Below, in pieces: positions 8,658 to 17,518 of a stretch of DNA of 34,663 bases. Each line of letters begins with the position of its first letter. Position 1 is the first letter of the stretch. Both the position numbers and the translations under genes were made by a program. The notes under the pieces are model-generated. The model had not been told where the DNA came from and did not search any database. It worked only from the letters and a program-made list of their open reading frames with translations. Location: contig JAKIUK010000044.1 in NCBI GenBank assembly GCA_021647585.1, positions 1 to 34,663 of the forward strand, written 5' to 3'. This DNA is from Methylococcaceae bacterium (lineage in GTDB: Bacteria > Pseudomonadota > Gammaproteobacteria > Methylococcales > Methylomonadaceae).

Positions 8658-9725
8658 ATGGCTAGCTGTAAACAATGTTTGATTTCTGATGCTGTAGCAG
8701 ACGTAATAATCAATGATTCTGGTATCTGTAATTTATGTACGGATTACAATCCTGCTACAAAGATGCAGGAAGAAGAAAAGCGAAAAGAAAGGGAGACAGA
8801 TCTTGAAAAAGCGATTCAAGATTGTAAAGGGCAGGCTGAATATGATTGTCTAGTACCTGTTAGTGGTGGAAAGGATAGCATTTATTTACTGTATAAATTG
8901 AAGGTTGAATATGGATTAAATGTTCTAGCATTCACTACAGATATTAATATTCCAGTGATTGCCTGGGATAATATGGTTCGTACCTTAGATGCGCTAGAAA
9001 TCGATCATGCGATTTATCGGCCTTCGAATAAATTCTATCAAAAACTTTTTCGATATTTACTCAAAAATCAGGAACAGCGAGGAGCAGTATATTCCATTTC
9101 CTATGTTTATGCCCCTTTATTTGAGGGAGATGCTATAAAATTAGCGATAGAAAAACAGATTCCACTTGTTATGGCAGGATATTCCCCTGGACAACCCGAA
9201 CCAGAAAGAATGTTATATGAATTTTCAAGACATTTAATCACTGAAGTAGATTGGACACCGCCGGGCCTGAAAAACTGTAATGAATTTGATGAACAAGAAC
9301 TTTCTCGTTTTTTAAACCCGTTAACATATCCAAAAAACACACAATTCCCACGTTATCTGGCACCCTTTCATGCCTGGGCATACAATCAAGATGAGATTAT
9401 GCAACAGGTTGTTAAATTAGGTTTAGTTAAGTCAGCTAAGAATGCAAGTCCTATTTTTAGTAATTATCCTATTAACTGGTTGCTTATGTACTCGGATTTG
9501 AAATACTTTGGCTACAATCCCTATTTGCCTGAATTTGCTGAATTAATTCGTGAGGGTAAAGCGAGTAGAGCTCAATGGAAGATATTGTTTCCCATACTTG
9601 ATTTTATGATTAACCATAAAGTGCTGCTAGGGAAAGAAACTAACAAAAGTTTGAAATGGTTAGAAATGACAGAAGATGAGTTGACTATCAACCAGCCTAA
9701 AGGTGTTTACGATCCACCCGTTTAA
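8658..9725 (+). CDS. PP-loop N-acetyl sugar amidotransferase-like protein (WbpG/WbuX type)
   Basis: The 355-aa protein has an N-terminal zinc ribbon (C4xxC7 and C24xxC27) followed by a PP-loop ATP-pyrophosphatase motif SGGKDS (69-74). This is the layout of N-acetyl sugar amidotransferases such as WbpG/WbuX, which adenylate a sugar carbonyl and use ammonia to form an acetamidino group in O-antigen sugars. The start ATG 8658 is set by GGGAG at 8648-8652; an earlier in-frame TTG at 8595 would add a spurious 21-residue tail. The usual ammonia-supplying partners (HisH/HisF-like WbpY/WbuY) are not nearby. The substrate in this lipid/exopolysaccharide setting is therefore open, and it could amidate another acid. 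Confidence 0.75.
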   Translation: MASCKQCLISDAVADVIINDSGICNLCTDYNPATKMQEEEKRKERETDLEKAIQDCKGQAEYDCLVPVSGGKDSIYLLYKLKVEYGLNVLAFTTDINIPVIAWDNMVRTLDALEIDHAIYRPSNKFYQKLFRYLLKNQEQRGAVYSISYVYAPLFEGDAIKLAIEKQIPLVMAGYSPGQPEPERMLYEFSRHLITEVDWTPPGLKNCNEFDEQELSRFLNPLTYPKNTQFPRYLAPFHAWAYNQDEIMQQVVKLGLVKSAKNASPIFSNYPINWLLMYSDLKYFGYNPYLPEFAELIREGKASRAQWKILFPILDFMINHKVLLGKETNKSLKWLEMTEDELTINQPKGVYDPPV

Positions 9726-9732
9726 TCAATTA

Positions 9733-9886
9733 GGAGCGAGGATTCAATAATATACGAAAGCTTGAGGCAGAGTTTTTGGTCATCTTCAAGGCGTAGCGAC
9801 AGCAACATAGCAGACTATGAAACTGTTGCTACGCCTTGAAGATGACCAAAAAGACAAGTCTTCGTATATTATTGAATCCTCGCTCC
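9733..9886. repeat. 154-bp long palindrome (two pairs of perfect arms)
   Basis: Outer arms 9733-9758 and 9861-9886 (26 bp) and inner arms 9773-9797 and 9828-9852 (25 bp) are perfect inverted repeats, with a 30-nt centre. A further CTTG/CAAG pair sits between them. The element starts 7 bases after the amidotransferase stop and ends 20 bases before ATG 9907 of the ligase. It could be a MITE-like insertion or a very strong intercistronic hairpin. No target duplication is evident. Confidence 0.85.
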
Positions 9887-9906
9887 TTTGCATAACAGCT
9901 CTTAAT

Positions 9907-11670
9907 ATGAAACCAGTAAATACGCTACCTCAGTTGTTAGAAAACCGAGCCTTGCAATCACCACATGCAATTGCTTTTTGGGTACGTAACAACGACAAGG
10001 AATGGTCATCGATCAATTGGCAGGCTTTTTATATCAAGGTTAAAGTCTTAAGTAGTGGGCTAAACAATGAAGGTTTTGGTGTTGGTGATGTGATAGCCAT
10101 TATGGCTAATACCTCCGTAGAATGGGAATTATTTAATCAGGCCGTCTTAGCTATAGGCGGGGTTGTGGTCGGTTTGGACCCTAATGAATTGCCAGAGCAA
10201 CTTGAGAGTGTGGTTATAACTTCAAAAGTAAAAGCCATAGCGGTTGATACCCTTGACAGGCTCAACAAATTTAATAAGCAGACTCGTCGTTCATTTAGTA
10301 AAGTAATCACATTTCAAACGAATGAATTAGAAACTGAGTTTTTGCATGCCATTAATCTGGATGAGCTTATTAAACATAATCAGATTAACAATGATTTACC
10401 TGACATTAGGCCTGATGACATAGCAACAATTGTGTTTACTTCCGGTTCGACAGGAATACCTAAAGGAATTGTTTATCGACATAAACAAATAGTTTTAGCA
10501 GTAAATACAATATTGCAAACCTACCCAGAATTAAGTGAACGGTGTAATTTGGCCTGTTGGCTACCATTATCAAATTTATTTCAACGCATGGTCAATTTAT
10601 CTGCAATATCTTGTGGTGCGCAAACTTATGTAGTCAATCATCCAAAGCAAATTATGGAATATCTGCCACAGATTAATCCACATGTTTTTTTTGCTGTTCC
10701 GCGTTTTTATGAAAAACTCAATCAAGCTCTTGAAGCTAAATTAAATAACCGTTCTTTCATACTACAATATCTATTGCGATTTAGTTTATTAACAGCAGAA
10801 AAAAACTCAATGGCTGGTTTTCTGTGTGAGCAATTAAATTATTTTTTCTTTCAATCATTTAGATCGCTATTTGGTTGTAATATTCGATATATGATCAGTG
10901 GTTCCGCACCAATGCCTGTTTGGCTATTAAGGCGATTTCAAGCGATGGGATTGTTAATTTTGGAAGCTTATGGTCAAAGTGAAAATGTAGTTCCTATTTC
11001 AGCTAACCGTAGGGATCAATACCGGTTTGGGTCAGTAGGACAAGTATTACCGGGGAATGAAATCAGACTTGCAGAAGACGATGAATTACTCATCAAAGGT
11101 GATGGTGTATTTTCTGGTTATTTGGAAAGTAATAACAAAACTAATTTAGATAATGATGGTTATTTAGCAACTGGAGATTTTGCTGAGATCGATAATGATG
11201 GGTTTATTCACTTAACAGGGCGGAAATCAGAAGTTTTCAAAACATCTACTGGTCGAAAAATTGCGCCTGTATTTATTGAATCTAAAATCCAGCAAGTGAA
11301 GCAAGTTGAACATGCAGTTGTTTTCGGCCAAAATAAAAAGTTTTTGATCGCACTTATTTCTGTCAATAGTTTCGATATTGAAAATCATCAAAACTTAACC
11401 GAATATGGCTTACAGTTTTTAAGGTTTCTACGGATTTATATTAAAGATTTACCTCATTACCAAAAACCCGCAGGTATCGTTTTATTAAGAAAAGAATTTT
11501 CGGTTGCCGATCAGGAGTTGACCAGTAATTTAAAATTGCGACGAAAAAATATTCAGCAGCATTATGCGACTATAATTACAAGCTTGTATAGTGAATTAGA
11601 AAATCCGCTGTCTAAAATTCACATGCAACCTATTAATTTGGACAACATGACTCTGCTGCTTAAGCTATAA
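9907..11670 (+). CDS. AMP-dependent acyl ligase (fatty acyl-AMP/CoA ligase family)
   Basis: This 587-aa protein is of the ANL superfamily, which activates carboxylic acids as acyl-adenylates. Visible motifs are the P-loop FTSGSTGIPKG (near residue 178), the aromatic-gate region ACWLPLSNLFQRM, the A5 motif EAYGQSEN, and the hinge TGDFAEIDNDGFIHLTGR with KTSTGRKIAP. This resembles long-chain fatty acyl-CoA synthetases. I start at ATG 9907, where homology to the family begins. An upstream in-frame ATG (9817) lies inside the palindrome and would add 30 palindrome-encoded residues. No clear Shine-Dalgarno precedes 9907. The reductase follows after 44 bases, so the two probably act in sequence on one acyl chain. 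Confidence 0.85.
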   Translation: MKPVNTLPQLLENRALQSPHAIAFWVRNNDKEWSSINWQAFYIKVKVLSSGLNNEGFGVGDVIAIMANTSVEWELFNQAVLAIGGVVVGLDPNELPEQLESVVITSKVKAIAVDTLDRLNKFNKQTRRSFSKVITFQTNELETEFLHAINLDELIKHNQINNDLPDIRPDDIATIVFTSGSTGIPKGIVYRHKQIVLAVNTILQTYPELSERCNLACWLPLSNLFQRMVNLSAISCGAQTYVVNHPKQIMEYLPQINPHVFFAVPRFYEKLNQALEAKLNNRSFILQYLLRFSLLTAEKNSMAGFLCEQLNYFFFQSFRSLFGCNIRYMISGSAPMPVWLLRRFQAMGLLILEAYGQSENVVPISANRRDQYRFGSVGQVLPGNEIRLAEDDELLIKGDGVFSGYLESNNKTNLDNDGYLATGDFAEIDNDGFIHLTGRKSEVFKTSTGRKIAPVFIESKIQQVKQVEHAVVFGQNKKFLIALISVNSFDIENHQNLTEYGLQFLRFLRIYIKDLPHYQKPAGIVLLRKEFSVADQELTSNLKLRRKNIQQHYATIITSLYSELENPLSKIHMQPINLDNMTLLLKL

Positions 11671-11714
11671 ATTTGTTTAATTCAATCTGATGTATTTTTT
11701 AAAGAGGAATAAAT

Positions 11715-12851
11715 TTGTCAAAACACTATTTTGTGACTGGTGTTACCGGTGCGGTTGGTAGTGCTTTATTGCCATTATTACTTGAACAGAAGAGTAATAA
11801 AATATGGCTGTTAATGCGAGCTGATTCAGCTGAACATCTACAACAACGGTTGCATGAATTGATCGTATTTTGGGATATGGACTATCAACAATATCAAGAT
11901 GATTTACGACGTATCACGCCAATACAAGGAAATACAGATGAAGAAAATTTTGCGCTTGAAACAGAGCTTTATCGAGAAATTGTTGTTCAAACCACTCACA
12001 TTATTCATTGTGCTGGTGTAGTTAAAATGAATTTGCCGCTACAGGTTGCTCGGAAACATGCGCTTGGCGCTACTAAGAATATTGTTAATCTGGCTAAGGC
12101 TTGTCAATCATCGGGGAAACTGCAAAAAATTGAATTTATTAGCACGGTAGGTGTAGGAGGGCGATTGCCAGGTGTCTTACCAGAGTTTTGGATAACACAA
12201 GCTAGAACATTCCATAACAGCTACGAACAAGCAAAAGCAGAAGCTGAAGACTATTTGCATGAACAGATAGAAAAACATAATTTACCAGTCACTGTGCATC
12301 GACCTAGCATGGTAGTTGGAGATTCCAAAACAGGAAAAATCATCCATTTTCAAATTTTTTATCATATTTGTGAGTTTTTAGCAGGACGGCGTACCTTTGG
12401 GCTATTGCCAAAATTTGGTAATGTCCGCTTGGATACGGTGCCTGTGGATTATGTTGCGAGTGTTATCAAGTGGAGCTCTGAACGCCCAGACTGCAAGGGT
12501 CAAATATTTCATTTGTGCTCAGGAGCCAACACTGCAATTAAATTAACAGAATTGCAAAACGTTGTGTGTAAGGTTATGCAAACACATGGACTTAAGTTGC
12601 CAATTATTTTCAGTTTATCTTCAGCCTTATTTAATCTGGTTATTAAAGTTGTTTCACCATTTTTGAATAAAAAAAAGCAGCGAGTGGTAAAATCATTTCC
12701 TTTTTTTCTTGATTATATAGAGGATGACCAAGGCTTTTCAAATGAAGAAACAAAACGTTTTTTGGGTGAACGATCAGCGATAGAGATACCTGCTCATGAT
12801 GATTATTTAAAAATTGTATTGAATAATTACTTAAACAATAAAACATATTAA
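11715..12851 (+). CDS. NAD(P)-dependent extended SDR / thioester-reductase-like protein
   Basis: The 378-aa protein has an N-terminal Rossmann motif TGVTGAVG (8-15), the catalytic Tyr170-x3-Lys174 (NSYEQAK) and a preceding STVGVGG strand. It matches the extended SDR group that includes carboxylic acid reductase R domains, thioester reductases and fatty acyl-CoA reductases. The C-terminus (about 300-378) is longer and basic. The start is TTG 11715 with AGAGGA about 7 bases before it. Next to an acyl ligase, the likely job is reducing an activated acyl chain to aldehyde or alcohol. A sterol/sugar-type dehydrogenase cannot be excluded from motifs alone. Confidence 0.8.
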   Translation: MSKHYFVTGVTGAVGSALLPLLLEQKSNKIWLLMRADSAEHLQQRLHELIVFWDMDYQQYQDDLRRITPIQGNTDEENFALETELYREIVVQTTHIIHCAGVVKMNLPLQVARKHALGATKNIVNLAKACQSSGKLQKIEFISTVGVGGRLPGVLPEFWITQARTFHNSYEQAKAEAEDYLHEQIEKHNLPVTVHRPSMVVGDSKTGKIIHFQIFYHICEFLAGRRTFGLLPKFGNVRLDTVPVDYVASVIKWSSERPDCKGQIFHLCSGANTAIKLTELQNVVCKVMQTHGLKLPIIFSLSSALFNLVIKVVSPFLNKKKQRVVKSFPFFLDYIEDDQGFSNEETKRFLGERSAIEIPAHDDYLKIVLNNYLNNKTY

Positions 12852-12929
12852 AAAAACCTGGCTTCAGTATTTACATATTTAAACTGTATCTCAGGATTGA
12901 ACATGACGATGATAATAGCAATTACTTTC

Positions 12930-13101
12930 AATAATTATCATGGCTATGAACTAACTACAGGTTGTGGTTGAAAATAGGTTCATAATTATCAGCATAATTT
13001 TAAGCGTGGAAGTGAGGCTTTAGCCTCGCCTGAATCTTGCGAGGCTAAAGCCTCACTTCCAAAAGATAATCAGTGGTTTGTATATAGCCATGATAATTAT
13101 T
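12930..13101. repeat. Nested inverted-repeat element
   Basis: Outer 18-bp perfect arms (12930-12947 and 13084-13101) enclose a second, perfect 22-bp inverted repeat (13008-13029 and 13039-13060) with a 9-nt loop. The inner hairpin contains GAGGCTTTAGCCTC and could also act as a terminator. No coding frame is present. This is the left half of a 470-base gene-free gap. Confidence 0.8.
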
Positions 13102-13104
13102 AAC

Positions 13105-13218
13105 CTATTGCAGGCTATTCTCGATTTTGACATTTGTAGGTTGATTTTACAAACGGTGTCATTCCGACCAACGGGAGGAATCGTGAGTCTAAGCACAATT
13201 TGAGCAACAAGATTTCTC
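13105..13218. repeat. Dispersed repeat, copy A
   Basis: The 114 bases match 21524-21637 with about 15 differences (roughly 87% by hand alignment). The copy overlaps an imperfect palindrome (13158-13182 with 13211-13235) of the REP-like type that begins TCATTCCGACC. Confidence 0.85.
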
Positions 13219-13324
13219 CTGCTGGTCGAAATGACAACTGATTTAAAGTTTGACCTGAGCTTTGTTAATAGTCATATTCCATCAAGTGCTATTTTTACCA
13301 TCGATTAATGAACTAGGATAAAAA

Positions 13325-14104
13325 ATGAACAGATTAATTTTATTTACTTTTCTTGTGGGTTCCTGGGGGCATACTTTTGCAATAACAGCAGAGCAGCGAG
13401 GGTTGCAAATTATTCAACAAGTTGATATTCGAGATACTGGCTTTGGGGATAGCGAATCTGATTTAAAAATGATTCTGCATAATCGTAATGGTGATGAAAG
13501 TACGCGTGTTTTAAATATGAAAACTTTAGAAGTTAAGGGTGATGGTGATAAAAGTTTAAGCGTTTTTAGTAACCCTCGTGATATCAAGGGAACTGCTTTT
13601 TTAAGTTTCACCCATGCTTTGGAAGCGGATGAGCAATGGCTTTATTTACCCGCACTGAAAAGAGTTAAACGTATTTCTTCCAGTAATAAATCTGGTCCGT
13701 ATCTGGGTAGTGAATTTGCCTTTGAAGATTTAACTTCGTTTGAAGTTCAAAAATATCATTATAAATATCTAACAGATGAAATTTATAAAAATATAGATTG
13801 TTTTGTTCTCGAGCTTTACCCACAATATAAACATTCTGGTTATACCAGACAAGTTGTATGGATAGATAAAGAACGTTATATCCCATTGAAAATTGATTAT
13901 TATGATCGTAAGAATGCTTTATTAAAAACCTTGGAATATAACAGTTATCAACAATATTTAGATCAATATTGGCGTGCTGATAAAATGTTAATGACAAATC
14001 ATATTACTGGAAAAAACACACTGTTATTATGGGAAAATTATAAATTTAGAAATAACTTTACTGATCGTACTTTTGATAGGAACTCTTTAAAGCGATCACG
14101 ATAA
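13325..14104 (+). CDS. Outer-membrane lipoprotein-sorting (LolA-like) periplasmic protein
   Basis: The 259-aa product has a signal peptide (about residues 1-19, predicted cut after HTFA) and belongs to the LolA-like outer-membrane lipoprotein-sorting family. Recognisable are the RVLNMKTLEVKGDGDKSL strand pair, the block WLYLPALKRVKRISSS, GPYLGSEFAFEDL and VVWIDKERYIPLKIDYYD. Such proteins fold as a half-open beta-barrel that carries lipid or lipoprotein across the periplasm. They are often encoded beside an MMPL/RND transporter, which is absent here. AGGA lies shortly before ATG 13325. With the acyl-lipid genes upstream, carriage of a lipid product is a reasonable but unproven idea. Confidence 0.82.
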   Translation: MNRLILFTFLVGSWGHTFAITAEQRGLQIIQQVDIRDTGFGDSESDLKMILHNRNGDESTRVLNMKTLEVKGDGDKSLSVFSNPRDIKGTAFLSFTHALEADEQWLYLPALKRVKRISSSNKSGPYLGSEFAFEDLTSFEVQKYHYKYLTDEIYKNIDCFVLELYPQYKHSGYTRQVVWIDKERYIPLKIDYYDRKNALLKTLEYNSYQQYLDQYWRADKMLMTNHITGKNTLLLWENYKFRNNFTDRTFDRNSLKRSR

Positions 14105-14285
14105 GTCACTAGAAGGCTGTCCAGCCATTTAGATTTTATTCAGTTGTTTAGGGCGTCAGGAATTAATAAGTTCCAGAAGTTTGGCGTAGGATTTTGGCTT
14201 CTGTGGTGTCAAAAATCAAGTCGAAACTGGGAGTTATTAAATTCTCGTTCTTTAGGATGTTCGTGGTAATTTGGAGCGGTATTAA

Positions 14286-15560
14286 ATGGGATTAGAAAAT
14301 ATTAACATAGCCATGATTGGACTTGGTTATGTCGGTTTGCCATTGGCGGTGGAATTTGGTAAAAAATATAAAACGATAGGATTTGATATAGACCCTGTAC
14401 GTGTTGAAGCGCTTAAGTCTGGTAACGACCAGACGCTTGAAGTCAGTAGAGAGGAATTAGCCGAAGCAGTAAAATTAAAATACACTACGAATATTGAAGA
14501 AACAAAGACATCTAATGTTTTTATTGTTACTGTTCCAACGCCAATTAACGAGTATTTGCAACCTAATTTAGCGCCGCTGAAAAAAGCCAGTACTATATTA
14601 GGAAAGGTCATTAAACAGAATGATATTATAATTTACGAGTCCACTGTGTATCCAGGTGCAACAGAAGAAGTTTGTGTACCGATTTTAGAGCAGGTTTCCG
14701 GGCTGGTTTTTAATAATAATTTCTACATTGGCTATAGTCCTGAGAGGATTAATCCTGGGGATAGAAAGCATCGAGTTACTAATATTTTAAAAGTTACATC
14801 GGGTTCTACAGAAGCAACTGCAGAGTTGGTCGATCTGCTCTACAAAAGTATAGTCACAGCAGGAACACATAAAGCCAGTAGTATAAAAGTCGCAGAAGCG
14901 GCAAAAGTAATTGAAAATACTCAAAGGGATGTCAATATAGCGTTAATTAATGAACTGGCTATAATTTTTAACCGTTTAGGCATTGATACGGAAGAAGTAT
15001 TAAAAGCGGCTGGAACTAAATGGAATTTTTTACCATTTCAGCCCGGTTTGGTTGGAGGACATTGTATAGGGGTAGATCCGTACTATTTAACGTATAAGTC
15101 ACAATCAATCGGCTATACCCCTGAAATTATTTTATCTAGTAGGCGCATGAATGACAGTATGGGGGAATACGTGGCATCGCGCTTAATTAAACTAATGTTA
15201 AAAAAGCGTATTCATGTACAACAATCTAATATTTTAATCATGGGCTTAACTTTCAAAGAAAATTGCCCGGATATACGTAATACACGCGTGGTTGATATTG
15301 TTGATGAATTACGAACTTATGAGGCCGATATACATATCTATGACCCATGGGTTAATCCAGATGAAGTTAAAACGGAGTATGGCATTCAAATCATGACCAC
15401 TCTGGAAGAAAATAAATTTGATGCGATAGTATTGGCCGTTGCGCATGATCATTTTAAAAAAATGGACATTAGACAAATTAGAGCTTTAGGTAAATCTAAT
15501 TCAGTCATATATGATCTAAAATATTTATTTCCTGCCGAACTAACTGATGAGAGGTTATAA
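14286..15560 (+). CDS. tviB: UDP-N-acetylglucosamine 6-dehydrogenase, TviB/WbpA type
   Basis: The 424-aa nucleotide-sugar dehydrogenase oxidises the C6 of UDP-GlcNAc/GalNAc to a uronic acid using NAD, for polysaccharide assembly. Visible are the Rossmann motif IGLGYVGLPLA near the N-terminus, STVYPGATEE, the central helix region (EAAKVIENTQRDVNIALINE), catalytic Cys260 in GGHCIGVDPYYL, and the C-terminal UDP-binding half with GLTFKENCPDIRNT. NTQRDVNIA and the active-site context favour the Vi-antigen TviB subgroup over UDP-glucose dehydrogenase. GGAGC lies 8 bases before ATG 14286. It is the clearest exopolysaccharide sugar gene here, though no glycosyltransferase is nearby. Confidence 0.88.
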   Translation: MGLENINIAMIGLGYVGLPLAVEFGKKYKTIGFDIDPVRVEALKSGNDQTLEVSREELAEAVKLKYTTNIEETKTSNVFIVTVPTPINEYLQPNLAPLKKASTILGKVIKQNDIIIYESTVYPGATEEVCVPILEQVSGLVFNNNFYIGYSPERINPGDRKHRVTNILKVTSGSTEATAELVDLLYKSIVTAGTHKASSIKVAEAAKVIENTQRDVNIALINELAIIFNRLGIDTEEVLKAAGTKWNFLPFQPGLVGGHCIGVDPYYLTYKSQSIGYTPEIILSSRRMNDSMGEYVASRLIKLMLKKRIHVQQSNILIMGLTFKENCPDIRNTRVVDIVDELRTYEADIHIYDPWVNPDEVKTEYGIQIMTTLEENKFDAIVLAVAHDHFKKMDIRQIRALGKSNSVIYDLKYLFPAELTDERL

Positions 15561-15636
15561 CAATATCAAAGCATACAAAATTCAAGACATAAAAAATAAT
15601 ATTATTTAGCAAAATTTCAACTATTTGTATACTTGG

Positions 15637-15642
15637 TATAAT
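15637..15642 (+). promoter_or_regulatory. Possible -10 box upstream of the AMIN/barrel gene
   Basis: A perfect TATAAT stands about 110 bases before ATG 15753, with only a weak -35 (TTTCAA-like) about 16 bases upstream. Confidence 0.25.
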
Positions 15643-15752
15643 GGTTACAACTATAGAGTGGGTTTCATACTGATGAAATAGATCAATATGACAAATGACA
15701 CTTTAAAATCAGTAATTTAATAAGGTTAAGCAAGTTGTGCTAGAAATAAGGT

Positions 15753-17414
15753 ATGAAGTTGAGAGATAAGCTGAAATTAAGGGTTGTTTCTCTATTGGGT
15801 CTATTGATGATGAGTGCATATTTGTATGCACAACCTACTCAGTTACTATCAATGAATTATGATGATACAAAAAACAAACAAATTCAAATCAGTTATTTAT
15901 TGTCAACTTCAACACAATTTAATGCGTCCATAGAAACACATCCTAACCGATTAGTTGTAGATTTTTCAGATTCTGTTTTAGCAGGAAATTTTTCATTTCC
16001 ATTTTCAGATTATCTTCTGCTAGAAAAAATACATTGTTTTCTAATAGGTAAGAATGATTTAAGAATGGTGTTTTACTTTCAACCAGGCTTAGATCTCGTT
16101 ATTCAAAATGTTAAGAAAGATATTTCAGATGAAATACATTTACTTTTAAACATATCTTTAAATCAAGAACCATCAGGTTTTAAACAAGATGATAGCGTCA
16201 AACTGAGCAGAGACTCTAATTCCACAGCCAAATCTAATTTAGATGTTGAATCTGCTAATATCACAAAAAGTTTTTTATCCGATTTGGAATTGACAGGAAA
16301 AATAAGTATTGAAGATTTGGGGTTTATTCATAACAAACTGGATTCACGCCAGCATAATAATTATATTTCGGGAGCTATTGAACCCGAAATTTATTATCAA
16401 TGGGATAATGGAAAACAAAGTTTTACTTTTGTTCCTTTTTTTAGATATTCACAACACGATAGTAGACGGACTCATTTTGATATACGAGAACTCACTTGGT
16501 TATTAGCTGAGGATGATTGGGAATTACGAGTGGGTTTTCGAAAGGTTTTTTGGGGTGTCGCTGAAGGACTGCATTTAGTTGATATCATTAATCAAACTGA
16601 TCTTGTAGAAAATAATGATACGGAAGACAAGCTAGGCCAACCCATGATCAACCTGGCATTGATAAGAAAATGGGGGACAGTTGATTTATTTATTTTACCC
16701 GGTTTCAGGGATCGAACCTTTGCTGGGGTAGAAGGGCGCTTACGGACTTTTCCCGAAGTAGATATTAGCAATGCTATTTACCAAAAACACGGAATTGAAA
16801 AACATTTAGGCTTTGCTATACGTTGGTCGCATGCAATAGGAGCCTGGGATATTGGCGTTTCACATTTCTATGGTATGGGGCGTGAACCAACATTTAAATT
16901 AAATAATTCGTCAAACCAGCCAATTAAGTTAATCCCTTTTTATCAGTTAATTAATCAAACAGGTATTGATATACAGCTTACTTATGAGGAATGGATATTA
17001 AAGCATGAAGCGATTATCCGTTCAGGGCAGGGTAAAACATTTTATGCTTCAACATCAGGTGTTGAATACACCCTGTTTGATCTTTTTAGTTCGGGACTAG
17101 ATTTAGGTGGAATTGTTGAATATATGTATGACACAAGAGGCATAAACAATGTTTCTGCTCCATTTCAGGATGATATCTTAGTGGCCTTGCGTTTTGGTTT
17201 TAATGATATACAAAGTACTGAAATATTAGCGGGTGTTTTGTTTGATAGAACAAATAATACAAAGTTTTATAATATTGAAGCGAGTAGGCGTTTGGGAGAC
17301 AGTTTTACAATAGACGTAGAAATGCGATTGTTTAGTGGTGCACCAGCTACTGACCCAGCATACTCTTTTCGTGAAGACGATCATTTCAGAGTTGAATTGG
17401 GATATCATTTTTAA
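15753..17414 (+). CDS. Outer-membrane beta-barrel protein with N-terminal AMIN-like domain
   Basis: The 553-aa product begins with a signal peptide (about 1-26, cut after LYA). Residues about 30-135 look like an AMIN domain (ISYLLSTSTQFNASIETHP then RLVVDFSD), as found in PilQ and periplasmic amidases that bind peptidoglycan. A Ser/Asn-rich linker (about 135-170) leads to a region of alternating hydrophobic strands with many Trp/Tyr/Phe (about 170-553) ending in the terminal aromatic …GYHF, a signature of BAM-inserted barrels. It may be the outer-membrane partner of the LolA-like protein or an exopolysaccharide-related porin. No precise family is recognised. A possible -10 box lies at 15637. 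Confidence 0.7.
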   Translation: MKLRDKLKLRVVSLLGLLMMSAYLYAQPTQLLSMNYDDTKNKQIQISYLLSTSTQFNASIETHPNRLVVDFSDSVLAGNFSFPFSDYLLLEKIHCFLIGKNDLRMVFYFQPGLDLVIQNVKKDISDEIHLLLNISLNQEPSGFKQDDSVKLSRDSNSTAKSNLDVESANITKSFLSDLELTGKISIEDLGFIHNKLDSRQHNNYISGAIEPEIYYQWDNGKQSFTFVPFFRYSQHDSRRTHFDIRELTWLLAEDDWELRVGFRKVFWGVAEGLHLVDIINQTDLVENNDTEDKLGQPMINLALIRKWGTVDLFILPGFRDRTFAGVEGRLRTFPEVDISNAIYQKHGIEKHLGFAIRWSHAIGAWDIGVSHFYGMGREPTFKLNNSSNQPIKLIPFYQLINQTGIDIQLTYEEWILKHEAIIRSGQGKTFYASTSGVEYTLFDLFSSGLDLGGIVEYMYDTRGINNVSAPFQDDILVALRFGFNDIQSTEILAGVLFDRTNNTKFYNIEASRRLGDSFTIDVEMRLFSGAPATDPAYSFREDDHFRVELGYHF

Positions 17415-17518
17415 GGGGTAAAATAACCATACATTTTACGTCCCATGTCATTCTAAATAAGGCATTGTTAAATTAATATAGTTTTTATATCCTGTTGTTT
17501 TTCTCTGAGAGAATAACA

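Noticed and set aside
9817..9906. Upstream ATG for the acyl ligase
   Set aside because: It lies in the right half of the palindrome and the encoded 30 residues are simply the palindrome translated.
13665..13997. 110-codon antisense frame in the LolA-like gene
   Set aside because: It is a shadow of a well-supported gene with signal peptide and family motifs.
14105..14285. AGAAGGCTGTCC near 14111 as a second copy of the 19261 MITE
   Set aside because: Similarity stops after about 11 bases and there is no matching opposite end.
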